From Nitrospirota bacterium (GTDB lineage Bacteria; Nitrospirota_A; Leptospirillia; Leptospirillales; Leptospirillaceae): a stretch of DNA of 64,000 bases. The position numbers and the translations under genes were made by a program. The notes beneath the pieces were generated by a model. That model saw nothing but the letters and a program-made list of their open reading frames with translations. It did no database searches and was not told the DNA's origin. Location: positions 62,001 through 126,000 of the forward strand of contig JAKCDE010000003.1 of NCBI GenBank assembly GCA_021838585.1. Reading direction: 5' to 3'. This document shows positions 16,896 to 24,881 of this stretch, one piece after another; the stretch's first letter is position 1; each line of letters begins with the position of its first letter.

Positions 16896-18380
16896 ATGAT
16901 CCTTACAGCCATCGTTCTCTGCCCTCTTCTCGGGGCTCTCGTCATGGGGACAGTCGGACACCGCAAGGGAGCCGATGCCCTCAATGTCCTTTTCTCCTTT
17001 CTCACCTTCGGCCTCTCCATTGTCCTGGCCTTCCTGGTATTTACAGGAGGTGCCGTCACCGGAGGAGCGGAGCAGCTTTATTCGGACGGATTTTCGGCGA
17101 TCTTCGTGGTCATTACGGGGGGAGTCGGCGCCACCACGTCCCTCTTTTCCCTCCGGTACATGGCCATCGAAAAAGCGCGCGGCCACCTGGGAGCGGAGCG
17201 GACCCGCCTCTATCTGACCCTCTACCAGGTCTTCATCCTGACCATGCTGGTCGTTCTCGTCAGCAACAACCTGGGAATCCTCTGGGTCTCCCTGGAAGGG
17301 GCCACGCTGGCCACCGTTCTACTCGTGGCCTGGACCCGGACCCCCGCGAGCGTCAAGGCGGCCTGGAAATACTTCATTCTTTGCGGTGTGGGGATCGCTC
17401 TGGCGCTTTTCGGAACCATCCTTCTCTATTTCGCCTCCGAAAAAACGCTGGGGCCCGGCGGGACCGCCCTTCTCTGGACCCACCTGAACGGAGTCAAAAC
17501 GACGCTAGAACCCACTGTCATCGGTCTGGCTTTCATCTTTTTCATCGTGGGATACGGAACGAAGGTCGGTCTTGTCCCCCTTCACAGCTGGCTTCCGGAC
17601 GCCCACGCTGAAGGCCCCACCCCCATTTCCGCCGTCCTTTCCGGCCTTCTCCTGAACGTGGCCCTGTATGCCGTCCTCAGAATCAAGGTACTGGCCGACG
17701 GCTCCCTCCACAATCATCTGACCTCCCGGCTTCTCCTGGGGTTCGGCCTGGTTTCGGTGCTTCTCGCCTCCCTTTCGATGTGGAGGCGCCAGGACATCAA
17801 GCGCCTCTTCGCCTACTCCTCCATCGAACACATGGGGCTCGCGACCTTCGCCTTCGGACTCGGAGGGCCGGTGGGCGCCTTTGCCGGACTCCTTCACATG
17901 ACCTCCCACAGCCTGATCAAGTCCGCCATCTTTTTTGTGGTGGGCCACGTCGTCCAGACATCGGGATCCCAGAAGATCCCCGAAATCCGTCATATCGGAG
18001 AGCGGACGCCCGCACTGGCCAGGGCCCTGACGATCGGAGGACTCGCCATCACGGGACTCCCGCCCTTCGCCATCTTCGCCAGCGAATTCCTGATCCTCTC
18101 GACGGCCGTCGTCCGGGCTCCCTGGGCGCTGCCGCCTCTCCTCCTGGCCCTCCTGATCACATTCGGGGTCGTCTTCCGGAGGATCCAGGAGATGACATCG
18201 GGGCCGTCTGCTTCTGGGGGGCCGGCGCTCCCCTCCTCCTCATCCCCTCCGGTCCTGACCTTTTATCCGGTCTGGATCCACTTCGGCCTGGCCCTGGTCA
18301 TCGGCCTGTTCTTTCCGGAATCCCTCGGCCGGCTGTACCACTCCGCCCTTCTCTCGATTGGTCTCACGAATGGACAATGA
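16896..18380 (+). CDS. hyfF: HyfF-like proton-pumping subunit (NuoN/NuoL family)
   Basis: This 494-residue second antiporter-like subunit has about 13-14 spans. Proton-path residues are visible in WVSLEGATLATVLLVAW, GYGTKVGLVPLHSWLPDAH, RRQDIKRLFAYSSIEHMG and SHSLIKSAIFFVVGH. With HyfB the complex has two antiporter-like pumps; the third one of E. coli Hyf (HyfD) is absent here. The stop overlaps the ATG of hyfG by 11 nt. Confidence 0.92.
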   Translation: MILTAIVLCPLLGALVMGTVGHRKGADALNVLFSFLTFGLSIVLAFLVFTGGAVTGGAEQLYSDGFSAIFVVITGGVGATTSLFSLRYMAIEKARGHLGAERTRLYLTLYQVFILTMLVVLVSNNLGILWVSLEGATLATVLLVAWTRTPASVKAAWKYFILCGVGIALALFGTILLYFASEKTLGPGGTALLWTHLNGVKTTLEPTVIGLAFIFFIVGYGTKVGLVPLHSWLPDAHAEGPTPISAVLSGLLLNVALYAVLRIKVLADGSLHNHLTSRLLLGFGLVSVLLASLSMWRRQDIKRLFAYSSIEHMGLATFAFGLGGPVGAFAGLLHMTSHSLIKSAIFFVVGHVVQTSGSQKIPEIRHIGERTPALARALTIGGLAITGLPPFAIFASEFLILSTAVVRAPWALPPLLLALLITFGVVFRRIQEMTSGPSASGGPALPSSSSPPVLTFYPVWIHFGLALVIGLFFPESLGRLYHSALLSIGLTNGQ

Positions 18381-19932
18381 CGATTTTTCGAAACGCTTTT
18401 CTCCGGGATTCTGCCTCATCCCCCGGGAGGACGGGATTCCCCGGGCCATCATCCCTCAGAATAGTCCCGGGAGCTACATTGAGGAAGCCCGGACCCTTGC
18501 CGCCTCCGGGGGACGATTTCTCGGTCTGTGGGCCGCCGGAGATCCGGAGCCCCGGATCTGCACCGCCTTTCTCCTTCGGGAAGGTCTGATCGTTCTGGTT
18601 CTTCCCCTGAATTTGCCGGAGGATCCCCAGACCTTTCCCTCTCTCTCCTCTTTTCTTCCGGCCGCAGACCGATTCGAACGGACTGTCCGGGATCTCTTCG
18701 GATTCGTGCCCGAGGGGCTGGAAGACTCCCGCCCCTGGATCAGCCAGGGGCTCTGGACCGTTCCTCCCCTGGCCTCTCCTCCCGAAACCTGCATTCCTGA
18801 GACCCCCACTCCTGACCTTCAGGAATATCCCTTCGTCCGCGTCTTTGGCCCGGGGGTTCACGAGATTCCTGTGGGACCTGTTCACGCGGGAATCATTGAA
18901 CCCGGCCATTTCCGATTTCAGGTCGTCGGAGAAAAAGTTCTCCGTCTCGAAGAGCGACTGGGATACACCCATAAGGGAGTGGACGGACTCTTCCGTGGAA
19001 GAGAGATCGCCGCGGGCGCCCGTCTGGCCGCCCGTGTCTCGGGAGATTCGACCGTGGCGTGCTCCCTCGCGTTTGCGCAGGCGGTCGAGCAGGCATTGGA
19101 TTTCTCTCCGGCAGCCGGTGTCCGTTTTATGCGGGCCCTTCTGCTCGAGCGTGAACGGGTCGCCAACCATCTGGGAGACCTGGGAGCGCTCGGCAACGAT
19201 GCCGGCCTCGGATTCGGACTCTCCCAGTTCACTCGCCTCAAGGAGGATCTGCTCAGAAGAAACCGGATCCATTTCGGAGCCCGATACCTTTTCGACGTGA
19301 TCGTGCCCGGAGGGGTCCGCGCCAACCTTGACGACAAGGCGATCCTGGATCTCCTTGAGGAAAACAGGCTCCTCGCGGCGGAAGTGGGGGATCTCCAGAA
19401 AATTTACGACGATCACGGCGGCCTCCAGGACCGCTTCCAGAACACGGGAGTCCTGCTGCCAGAGGTTGCCCGGAGGCTCGGGGCTGGAGGAGTCGTCGGC
19501 CGGGGCAGCGCCCAGGCCTGGGATCTCCGGGCCGATCACGGGGGAGATCCCTATCGGCGATTTCCACCGGCCCTCGCCCTGGCCCACGAAGGAGACGTGG
19601 CGGCACGCGTCCGGATCCGGTTTCTAGAAATCCAGGAGTCCCTGGCTCTCTGTCGCGCCCTTCTCGAACATCTTCCCGAACACTCCATCGCCGAGCCTCT
19701 TCCGGACAACCCGGAAACGGCCGAGGGGCTGGGCATCGTCGAAGGGGTCCGGGGGGAGGTTCTGGCCTGGGTCCGCCTGGCTCCCGGAGGCGTGATCCGG
19801 GCGGCGCACATCCAGGACCCCTCCGCGCTCCTCTGGCCAGCACTGGAGGTCGTCGTCCCGGGCAATCTCGTAGCCGACTTCCCGTTGATCAATAAATCCT
19901 TCAACCTGAGCTACAGCGGCCACGACCTCTGA
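18370..19932 (+). CDS. hyfG: HyfG-like fused NuoC/NuoD large subunit lacking [NiFe] cysteines
   Basis: 520 residues. The N-terminal NuoC-like domain (about 1-140) includes RFERTVRDLFGF; the C-terminal NuoD/hydrogenase-like domain (about 165-520) includes FRFQVVGEKVLRLEERLGY. In true group 4 [NiFe] hydrogenases four cysteines bind the metal, in CGIC near residue 225 and DPCxxC at the C-terminus. Here the aligned segments read VSGDST (222-231 region) and NLSYSG (512-517). All four ligands are replaced by Ser or Gly, so no nickel-iron site can form. This places it with the energy-converting-hydrogenase-related (Ehr) large subunits. The frame is intact, so it is not a decayed gene. Confidence 0.9.
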   Translation: MDNDDFSKRFSPGFCLIPREDGIPRAIIPQNSPGSYIEEARTLAASGGRFLGLWAAGDPEPRICTAFLLREGLIVLVLPLNLPEDPQTFPSLSSFLPAADRFERTVRDLFGFVPEGLEDSRPWISQGLWTVPPLASPPETCIPETPTPDLQEYPFVRVFGPGVHEIPVGPVHAGIIEPGHFRFQVVGEKVLRLEERLGYTHKGVDGLFRGREIAAGARLAARVSGDSTVACSLAFAQAVEQALDFSPAAGVRFMRALLLERERVANHLGDLGALGNDAGLGFGLSQFTRLKEDLLRRNRIHFGARYLFDVIVPGGVRANLDDKAILDLLEENRLLAAEVGDLQKIYDDHGGLQDRFQNTGVLLPEVARRLGAGGVVGRGSAQAWDLRADHGGDPYRRFPPALALAHEGDVAARVRIRFLEIQESLALCRALLEHLPEHSIAEPLPDNPETAEGLGIVEGVRGEVLAWVRLAPGGVIRAAHIQDPSALLWPALEVVVPGNLVADFPLINKSFNLSYSGHDL

Positions 19933-19947
19933 CGGAGACGATGCACA

Positions 19948-20442
19948 ATGTGGAAACTACTCGTGAAAATTTTCCGGACGGGCCGCCTCACTGAAAAGAG
20001 CTCCCGACCCGTTACCCAACCTCACACGCCGGGCTTCGGGAGGTCTCTGGCCATCCGGCATGTCGATGCAGGATCCTGCAACGGCTGCGAACTGGAGCTT
20101 TTAGCCCTGGAAAACCCTTATTACGCCCTCTCCTCGGATGGGGCGAAATTCGTGGCCTCTCCCCGCCATGCGGATCTCCTCATCGTGACGGGCCCCGTCA
20201 CAAAGGCCATGAAAGACCCCCTGACGAAGACGCTCGAGGCCACCCCCGAGCCCCGCCGTGTGTTGGCCGTGGGAGACTGCGCCTGCGACGGGGGAGTCTT
20301 CCGGGACAGCTACGCGGTCTGCAATGGCGTGTCCCCGGTGATCCCCGTCGACCACCAGGTTCCGGGATGCCCTCCCCCCCCGGACGAGATCCGCCGAGCC
20401 ATCCTTCGAGCCTTCGCTCTCCCCCGGCAGGCTCAGAAATGA
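19948..20442 (+). CDS. hyfI: HyfI/NuoB-like [4Fe-4S] small subunit
   Basis: This 164-residue peripheral subunit holds the proximal (N2-type) cluster. All four ligands are present: C44 and C47 in GSCNGCELE, C111 in VGDCACDGG, and C141 in VPGCPPPPDEI. The iron-sulfur path to the large subunit is therefore intact, although the large subunit has no nickel site. It is the last gene of the operon; no NuoI/HyfH-type ferredoxin subunit is encoded. The stop is embedded in a long hairpin at 20441-20484. Confidence 0.92.
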   Translation: MWKLLVKIFRTGRLTEKSSRPVTQPHTPGFGRSLAIRHVDAGSCNGCELELLALENPYYALSSDGAKFVASPRHADLLIVTGPVTKAMKDPLTKTLEATPEPRRVLAVGDCACDGGVFRDSYAVCNGVSPVIPVDHQVPGCPPPPDEIRRAILRAFALPRQAQK

Positions 20443-20484
20443 TGCGGGGGAAAAGGGAGATCCTCCTCCTTTTCCCCCCCGCAT
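20441..20484 (+). terminator. Long hairpin at the end of the hyf-like operon
   Basis: An arm from 20441 (GATGCGGGGGAAAAGG...) pairs with CTCCTTTTCCCCCCGCATC (20466-20484), leaving one bulged base and a short loop. There is no T-run after it, so it could stop transcription only weakly or act as a 3'-end stabiliser. Confidence 0.6.
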
Positions 20485-20641
20485 CCACCCTTCCGACCTC
20501 TTGCAGGTTGCGTTCGCATTCGCCCCGTCGTAGGATCAAAAGACCACCACAAGATCGTCTCCATTCGCCTCACGCAAGATACGGCGAATCGCCGATAACG
20601 GTCCGTAGACATTCACGGCCCTGAAAGGAGTGCACGCTTCC

Positions 20642-21253
20642 ATGAAACATCCTGACTCAAAAAATCAGCACACCTCCCGGGATATGGATCTCCTGGTCCG
20701 CGAGATCCTGACCCGGCCCCGACCGACTCTCTATCTCGGCTCCAGCCCCCGCTGGGGCTGGAATGACAGCGATCCGGTCCGCCTGCGTCTCCTCTCCAGG
20801 CTTCGCGATCTTGTCCCCGGCATGGACCAGGCGCACATTCCGGACTGGAAGCCCTTGGATTCCTTGACCTTTTCGCCAGGACTCTCGATTCTCGCCGGAG
20901 TCCCCGAATCGCGACTTGAGGCGGTCCTTGCCCATCTCGATGCCGAAAGAAGTCATGAAGGGTTCGTCCTCGTTCTTCACGACAGCGACGCTCCCTCGAA
21001 GCCCTGCCAAGCCTTCGACGTGGGAGATCCGTCGCTTTTCGAAGCTCTTTTGGAGCGTCTTGAAAAGGAAATCGGAGCAGGATCCGTCACACCCTGGGGC
21101 CACACCCCCGAAGGGCGGGACCACGTCGAACAACTCAAAAAAAGTGCCTCGACCAACCGGCCCGACTGGAAATGGGATGAGACACGTTCGGTCAACATAC
21201 CAGAGGAATTTCGCCATGAGCTGGCAGCCGGTCTGGACGAACACGCTGAGTAA
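20642..21253 (+). CDS. Hypothetical protein between the hyf-like and por operons
   Basis: About 203 residues, soluble and strongly charged. It has no signal peptide, no membrane span and no motif I recognise. A central alpha/beta-looking stretch (GLSILAGVPESRLEAVLAHL and HEGFVLVLHDSD, about 80-120) sits between acidic helices; the tail DEFxHEL-like EEFRHELAAGLDEHAE is acidic. AAAGGAG lies 11 nt before the ATG; an in-frame GTG at 20630 is the alternative. Codon use and GC match the neighbours, so it is likely a real resident gene. Placement between two redox operons hints at a shared role but does not prove one. Confidence 0.6.
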   Translation: MKHPDSKNQHTSRDMDLLVREILTRPRPTLYLGSSPRWGWNDSDPVRLRLLSRLRDLVPGMDQAHIPDWKPLDSLTFSPGLSILAGVPESRLEAVLAHLDAERSHEGFVLVLHDSDAPSKPCQAFDVGDPSLFEALLERLEKEIGAGSVTPWGHTPEGRDHVEQLKKSASTNRPDWKWDETRSVNIPEEFRHELAAGLDEHAE

Positions 21254-21270
21254 TGCCTGCCCTGTTCCGT

Positions 21271-21300
21271 TTGACTTGATTCGGAAACTGATGATAGTGT
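21271..21300 (+). promoter_or_regulatory. Promoter candidate for the por operon
   Basis: TTGACT (21271-21276) and TAGTGT (21295-21300) are separated by 18 nt. The start would be near 21307, giving a leader of about 170 nt before porA. This 222-nt gap holds no open frame that I can support. Confidence 0.45.
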
Positions 21301-21475
21301 ATTGGGAATTCGGGAATGATTCGAAGTCGGGCTACCTCTCTGCCTCCTGCGTCCGTACACAGGGAAGCGGAGCTGCCCGGACCGCAAGCGTCCAGCCTCT
21401 GGACCTGTCGGAAGGATCGTCTTTATTATTTTTCCGGCATTTTTATACAACTTTCCTCACCTAAGGAGTCTTTCA

Positions 21476-22714
21476 ATGTCTGATTCGGCAGGAGTCAAGG
21501 ATGTCACGGCAGAAAAGCCGGCGGAGACGAAGGATGCGGTGGAGTTGACCGCAGGGGACCGCCAGAAGGTCGTGACCCCCGAATACATGTTCTTCGAAGC
21601 CCCCCGGGAACGGGCCTTCATAACCGGCTCGGAAGCGGCAAAGGAAGCCATCCGCCGCTCCAATGTCGATGTCGCCATCTCCTACCCCATCACCCCCCAG
21701 AGCGAAACCATGCAGCAGGTCGGTTCCCTCTGGGCCGAAGGATATGTCAAGGAATACTACCGCGGAGAGGAAGAGATCGGGGTGATGTCCGCGATCGCCG
21801 GCTCTTCCCGGGCGGGAGCCCGCTCCATGACCGCCACAGCGGGACCGGGCCTCATGAGGGGAATGGAAGTGATCGCCTCCTGGCCTGGCGGACGCATTCC
21901 GGCTGTCCTCCTCATCATGTGCCGGGTGGTGAATGCCCCCCTGGCCATCCAGCCGGACAACGTCGAGCTCGCCTATCTCCTGAACTGCGGAATCATCCTG
22001 TTCCACGGAGAGAATCAGCAGGACTTTTTCGACTACACCATGAAGGCCTTCATCATTTCGGAGCGCCCCGAAATCACACTTCCGGTGGCCGTGGCCGTCG
22101 ACGGATTCTTCGTGACCCACGCCAGAGGGTATGTCAGCCTTCCCTCGAAGGACATCAAGCTTCCTCCGAGAGATCCCTATGCGGAAGCCGTTCCGGCAAT
22201 GGACAATGAAAATCCGCCGGCAAGGCTCTCGCGCGATGCGCCCATCCAGAAGAGCAACTTCATCAGCTACCAGGTCCATGCCTCCTGGCAGCAGGAGGTC
22301 TGGGCGGCCAATGAACGGGCCAGACGCTACATCAACAAATACATGGGCGGATTGATCGAGGTTGTGAACCCCGACGCGGAAATCATGCTTATCGCCTCTG
22401 GAAGCGCCGTCTCCCAGTCCCGCGAAGCCGTCCGGCAGGCGGAGGAAGAGCACAATACCAAGGTCGGACTCATCAAGGTCCGCTCCATCCGGCCCTTCCC
22501 GACCCCCGAACTTCGCGCGGCCTGCAAGCACGCGAAGAGGATCATCGTTCCGGAATTCAACTACATGGGATGGCTTCACCGCGAGATCGTGACGGCCCTT
22601 TACGGCCACAGCAAGGCGGAAATCGTGGCCGGCCCCAGAGTCTACGGCGGGATGTCGATGCCCACGGAGATGATTCTCCAGACGATCTTCCCGGAAAAGA
22701 AATTTGTTTTCTGA
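21476..22714 (+). CDS. porA: Pyruvate:ferredoxin oxidoreductase alpha subunit
   Basis: This 412-residue alpha subunit of a 2-oxoacid:ferredoxin oxidoreductase carries the TPP pyrimidine-binding domain (YPITPQSETMQQV near 72-84, EYYRGEEEIGVMSAIAGSSRAGAR near 95-118, TATAGPGLMRGMEV) and a transketolase C-terminal-like domain (from about 300). Pyruvate is favoured over 2-oxoglutarate by overall resemblance and gene context, but the substrate is inferred. In an autotroph it would run as pyruvate synthase, reductively carboxylating acetyl-CoA. About 40 residues precede the usual start of the family. AAGGAG lies 7 nt before the ATG. Confidence 0.92.
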   Translation: MSDSAGVKDVTAEKPAETKDAVELTAGDRQKVVTPEYMFFEAPRERAFITGSEAAKEAIRRSNVDVAISYPITPQSETMQQVGSLWAEGYVKEYYRGEEEIGVMSAIAGSSRAGARSMTATAGPGLMRGMEVIASWPGGRIPAVLLIMCRVVNAPLAIQPDNVELAYLLNCGIILFHGENQQDFFDYTMKAFIISERPEITLPVAVAVDGFFVTHARGYVSLPSKDIKLPPRDPYAEAVPAMDNENPPARLSRDAPIQKSNFISYQVHASWQQEVWAANERARRYINKYMGGLIEVVNPDAEIMLIASGSAVSQSREAVRQAEEEHNTKVGLIKVRSIRPFPTPELRAACKHAKRIIVPEFNYMGWLHREIVTALYGHSKAEIVAGPRVYGGMSMPTEMILQTIFPEKKFVF

Positions 22715-22732
22715 GAAGACCGACAGCTTCGC

Positions 22733-22752
22733 CTCCTGCCAGCAGGCAGGAG
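22733..22752 (+). repeat. Intercistronic hairpin between porA and porB
   Basis: CTCCTGCC and GGCAGGAG form a perfect 8-bp stem with loop AGCA in the 96-nt gap. No T-run follows, so it may protect or separate mRNA segments rather than terminate. Confidence 0.6.
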
Positions 22753-22810
22753 TTCAGAGTTCATTGACGAAACATATTGACGTATAACAAGAACTATATT
22801 GGAGCCCGCC

Positions 22811-23674
22811 ATGAGCGTTAAGAATATCTCGATCACTCCCGGATGGGAAAAGTACATGACCAAGGAGTACCTCGATCTCGTTGAGCGCGGTCCTTACGGG
22901 AAACAGAAGAAAGTGTCGGAGATGGGCTCCTTCAAGGAGGTCCTCGAAGAGCACCCCATGTGTGCCGGATGCGCGATGACCCTGTTCATCCGTTTGACCA
23001 TGGTCGGACTCCCCAATCCGGAACACACCGTTCTGATCGGAACGGCCGGATGCGGACGTCTGGCACTGACCCAGACCTCCATTCCCTTCATCTACGGAAA
23101 CTACGGAGATACCAATGCCGTGGCCTCAGGCTTGAAGCGCGGCCTCGAAGTCCGGTTCAAGGATCAGGCCAAGGATGTGGTCGTCATGGCTGGCGACGGC
23201 GGATTGGCTGATATCGGATTCAGTGCCGTCATGCATTCCTGGTTCCGCAAGGAGCGCTTCACGACCATCATGCTCGACAACGAGGTCTACGGGAATACGG
23301 GAGGCCAGGAAAGCGGCATGACCGAAAGAGGGGCCCTCCTCAAGATGGCCCCCAAGGGCAAAATGTTCGAAAAGATGGACATGATCGGCCTGGCCCAGAC
23401 CTCCGGAGTGGCTTACATCGCCCGGCTGACCCCCACCAATCCGACCCGGGTCGCCTCCGTTGTCCGCAAGGCGGTTTTAATCGCCCGCGAAGTGGGTCCG
23501 ACCTTCATTCAGGCCTACACCTCCTGCAACATCGAGTACGCCATCCCGACACCCAAGGTGCTCGATGATGCCCGGGATATCGAAGCCAAGCGTTACGGGT
23601 TCATGGAGATCATCTCCGATGAGGCCAAGGCCTACCTCGACTCCATCGACACCGCAAAGAAAGCCAAGAAGTAA
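22811..23674 (+). CDS. porB: Pyruvate:ferredoxin oxidoreductase beta subunit
   Basis: 287 residues. The TPP diphosphate/Mg motif starts GDGG (128-131) and ends with N157 in MLDNEVYGNTGGQ. The internal [4Fe-4S] cluster would use C51 and C54 (HPMCAGCAM), C81 (TAGCGR) and C239 (TSCN), the usual arrangement in beta subunits. I chose the ATG at 22811 because GGAG lies 6 nt before it; the in-frame TTG at 22799 overlaps that site. It works with PorA at the shared active site and passes electrons to PorD. Confidence 0.95.
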   Translation: MSVKNISITPGWEKYMTKEYLDLVERGPYGKQKKVSEMGSFKEVLEEHPMCAGCAMTLFIRLTMVGLPNPEHTVLIGTAGCGRLALTQTSIPFIYGNYGDTNAVASGLKRGLEVRFKDQAKDVVVMAGDGGLADIGFSAVMHSWFRKERFTTIMLDNEVYGNTGGQESGMTERGALLKMAPKGKMFEKMDMIGLAQTSGVAYIARLTPTNPTRVASVVRKAVLIAREVGPTFIQAYTSCNIEYAIPTPKVLDDARDIEAKRYGFMEIISDEAKAYLDSIDTAKKAKK

Positions 23675-23731
23675 GGCACGCATCAATCGGGCGGGTCCGG
23701 TGACAGACCCGCCAACAAAGGAGAGAATCGC

Positions 23732-24424
23732 ATGCTCAAACGTTACAACATTCGTATGGCGGGAATCGGAGGCCAGGGCGTCGTCACGGCCTCCCATATC
23801 CTGAGCAACGGAATGGTCATCAGCGGGGGAGAGAGCACCCTGGTCCCATTCTTCGGATCGGAAAAACGCATGGCCCCAGTCGAATCCTACGTCCGGATCG
23901 CCATCGACAAGATCTACGAGATCGGGGAAATCATCTACCCCAACGTCATCATGATTTTCCATCCCCAGGTGATCACCCATGGAAAGTCCTACACGATGCC
24001 TTTCTACTCCGGTCTCAAGCCAAACGGCGTCGTCCTGATCAACTCGGACACGCCTATCGCCCTTCAGCCTGACGAAGTCCGGGAACTTGAAGAGCGGCAA
24101 GCCCGCATCCATTACCTTCCAGCGACCACCATGGCCCGGGAAATCGGCGGAACCGACCTGGCGACCAACATGGCGATGGTCGGGGCAATCGCCTCCATTC
24201 TCGGGATTCCCGATATGCCCTCCCTCGAACAGTCCGTGAGGGAACGCTTCCTCGGAAAGGGTTTCGTCGTCTCCGGCGGAACGGCGGCCCTCGACAACGT
24301 GATCGAAAAGAAGTTCGCCAAGAAGGAGCAGCTGCTCAAGAGCAACATGGCCGTGATCGCAGGCGCCTACCAGTATGCGCAGGAGCACGGTTGGGCCGCC
24401 AAACCTCAAAAGGCCTCGGTCTGA
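23732..24424 (+). CDS. porG: Pyruvate:ferredoxin oxidoreductase gamma subunit
   Basis: 230 residues. The gamma domain begins IRMAGIGGQGVVTASHIL, the nucleotide/CoA-binding GxGGQG loop, followed by ESTLVPFFGSEKR and PNVIMIFHPQ. It ends with ATTMAREIGGTDLATNMAMVGA, typical of CoA-binding gamma subunits of 2-oxoacid oxidoreductases. AAAGGAG precedes the ATG. The gap to porB is 57 nt and to porD 22 nt. Confidence 0.93.
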   Translation: MLKRYNIRMAGIGGQGVVTASHILSNGMVISGGESTLVPFFGSEKRMAPVESYVRIAIDKIYEIGEIIYPNVIMIFHPQVITHGKSYTMPFYSGLKPNGVVLINSDTPIALQPDEVRELEERQARIHYLPATTMAREIGGTDLATNMAMVGAIASILGIPDMPSLEQSVRERFLGKGFVVSGGTAALDNVIEKKFAKKEQLLKSNMAVIAGAYQYAQEHGWAAKPQKASV

Positions 24425-24446
24425 TCTAACCCAAAGGAGTGGACCC

Positions 24447-24731
24447 TTGTATTTAGTCGCACATATCGATCAAGCCATCTGCAGCGAGACAGCCTGCCGG
24501 CTATGCACCCAGTATTGCCCCGAGGCCAACACCATTCTTTACGACAATGCCGCCAAGACGGCCTTTGTGGCGGTCGATCGCTGCAAAGGATGTGAGATCT
24601 GCGTCGGAATCTGCGACGATTTGGCAAAACATCACGCCATCAAGATGATCATGATCACCGACCTTAAGTCCACCTTTGAACTCTCTAAGGAAGGATTCCG
24701 CCCGGATAAATGGGATGGGAATCATCCCTGA
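24447..24731 (+). CDS. porD: Pyruvate:ferredoxin oxidoreductase delta subunit (2[4Fe-4S] ferredoxin)
   Basis: 94 residues with two [4Fe-4S] sites: C12, C17, C20 and C24 (the first gap is x4 instead of x2) and C46, C49, C52 and C56. The second site ends CDD rather than the usual CP. Start is TTG at 24447 with AAAGGAG 7 nt upstream. It is the electron exit to free ferredoxin. The odd C-x4-C spacing in the first site may shift the potential or signal a [3Fe-4S] form; that is inference. It is the last gene of the operon and is followed by a strong terminator. Confidence 0.9.
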   Translation: MYLVAHIDQAICSETACRLCTQYCPEANTILYDNAAKTAFVAVDRCKGCEICVGICDDLAKHHAIKMIMITDLKSTFELSKEGFRPDKWDGNHP

Positions 24732-24779
24732 CCGCTTCGACCTCACCCGTAGGGCGAACGTATTCTGTGGACTCTCAGG

Positions 24780-24813
24780 AAAGGAAGACCTTTTTGGTCT
24801 TCCTTTCTTTTTT
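24780..24813 (+). terminator. Intrinsic terminator of the por operon
   Basis: AAAGGAAGACC (24780-24790) pairs perfectly with GGTCTTCCTTT (24796-24806) around a TTTTT loop, followed by CTTTTTT. The 11-bp stem plus T-run is a textbook Rho-independent terminator. Confidence 0.95.
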
Positions 24814-24881
24814 GTGACGCTGCAATTCCCCGGTCGCATCGGACCTCCCCTGCCACGAGGACACTCAAAGGACAAAGATCG

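Noticed and set aside
18364..19587. A 407-codon open frame on the minus strand opposite hyfG
   Set aside because: Shadow of the large-subunit gene; no motif and no ribosome site.
18370..20442. A working [NiFe] hydrogenase
   Set aside because: All four metal-binding cysteines of the large subunit are absent and no maturation genes are in the window, so H2 chemistry is not supported.
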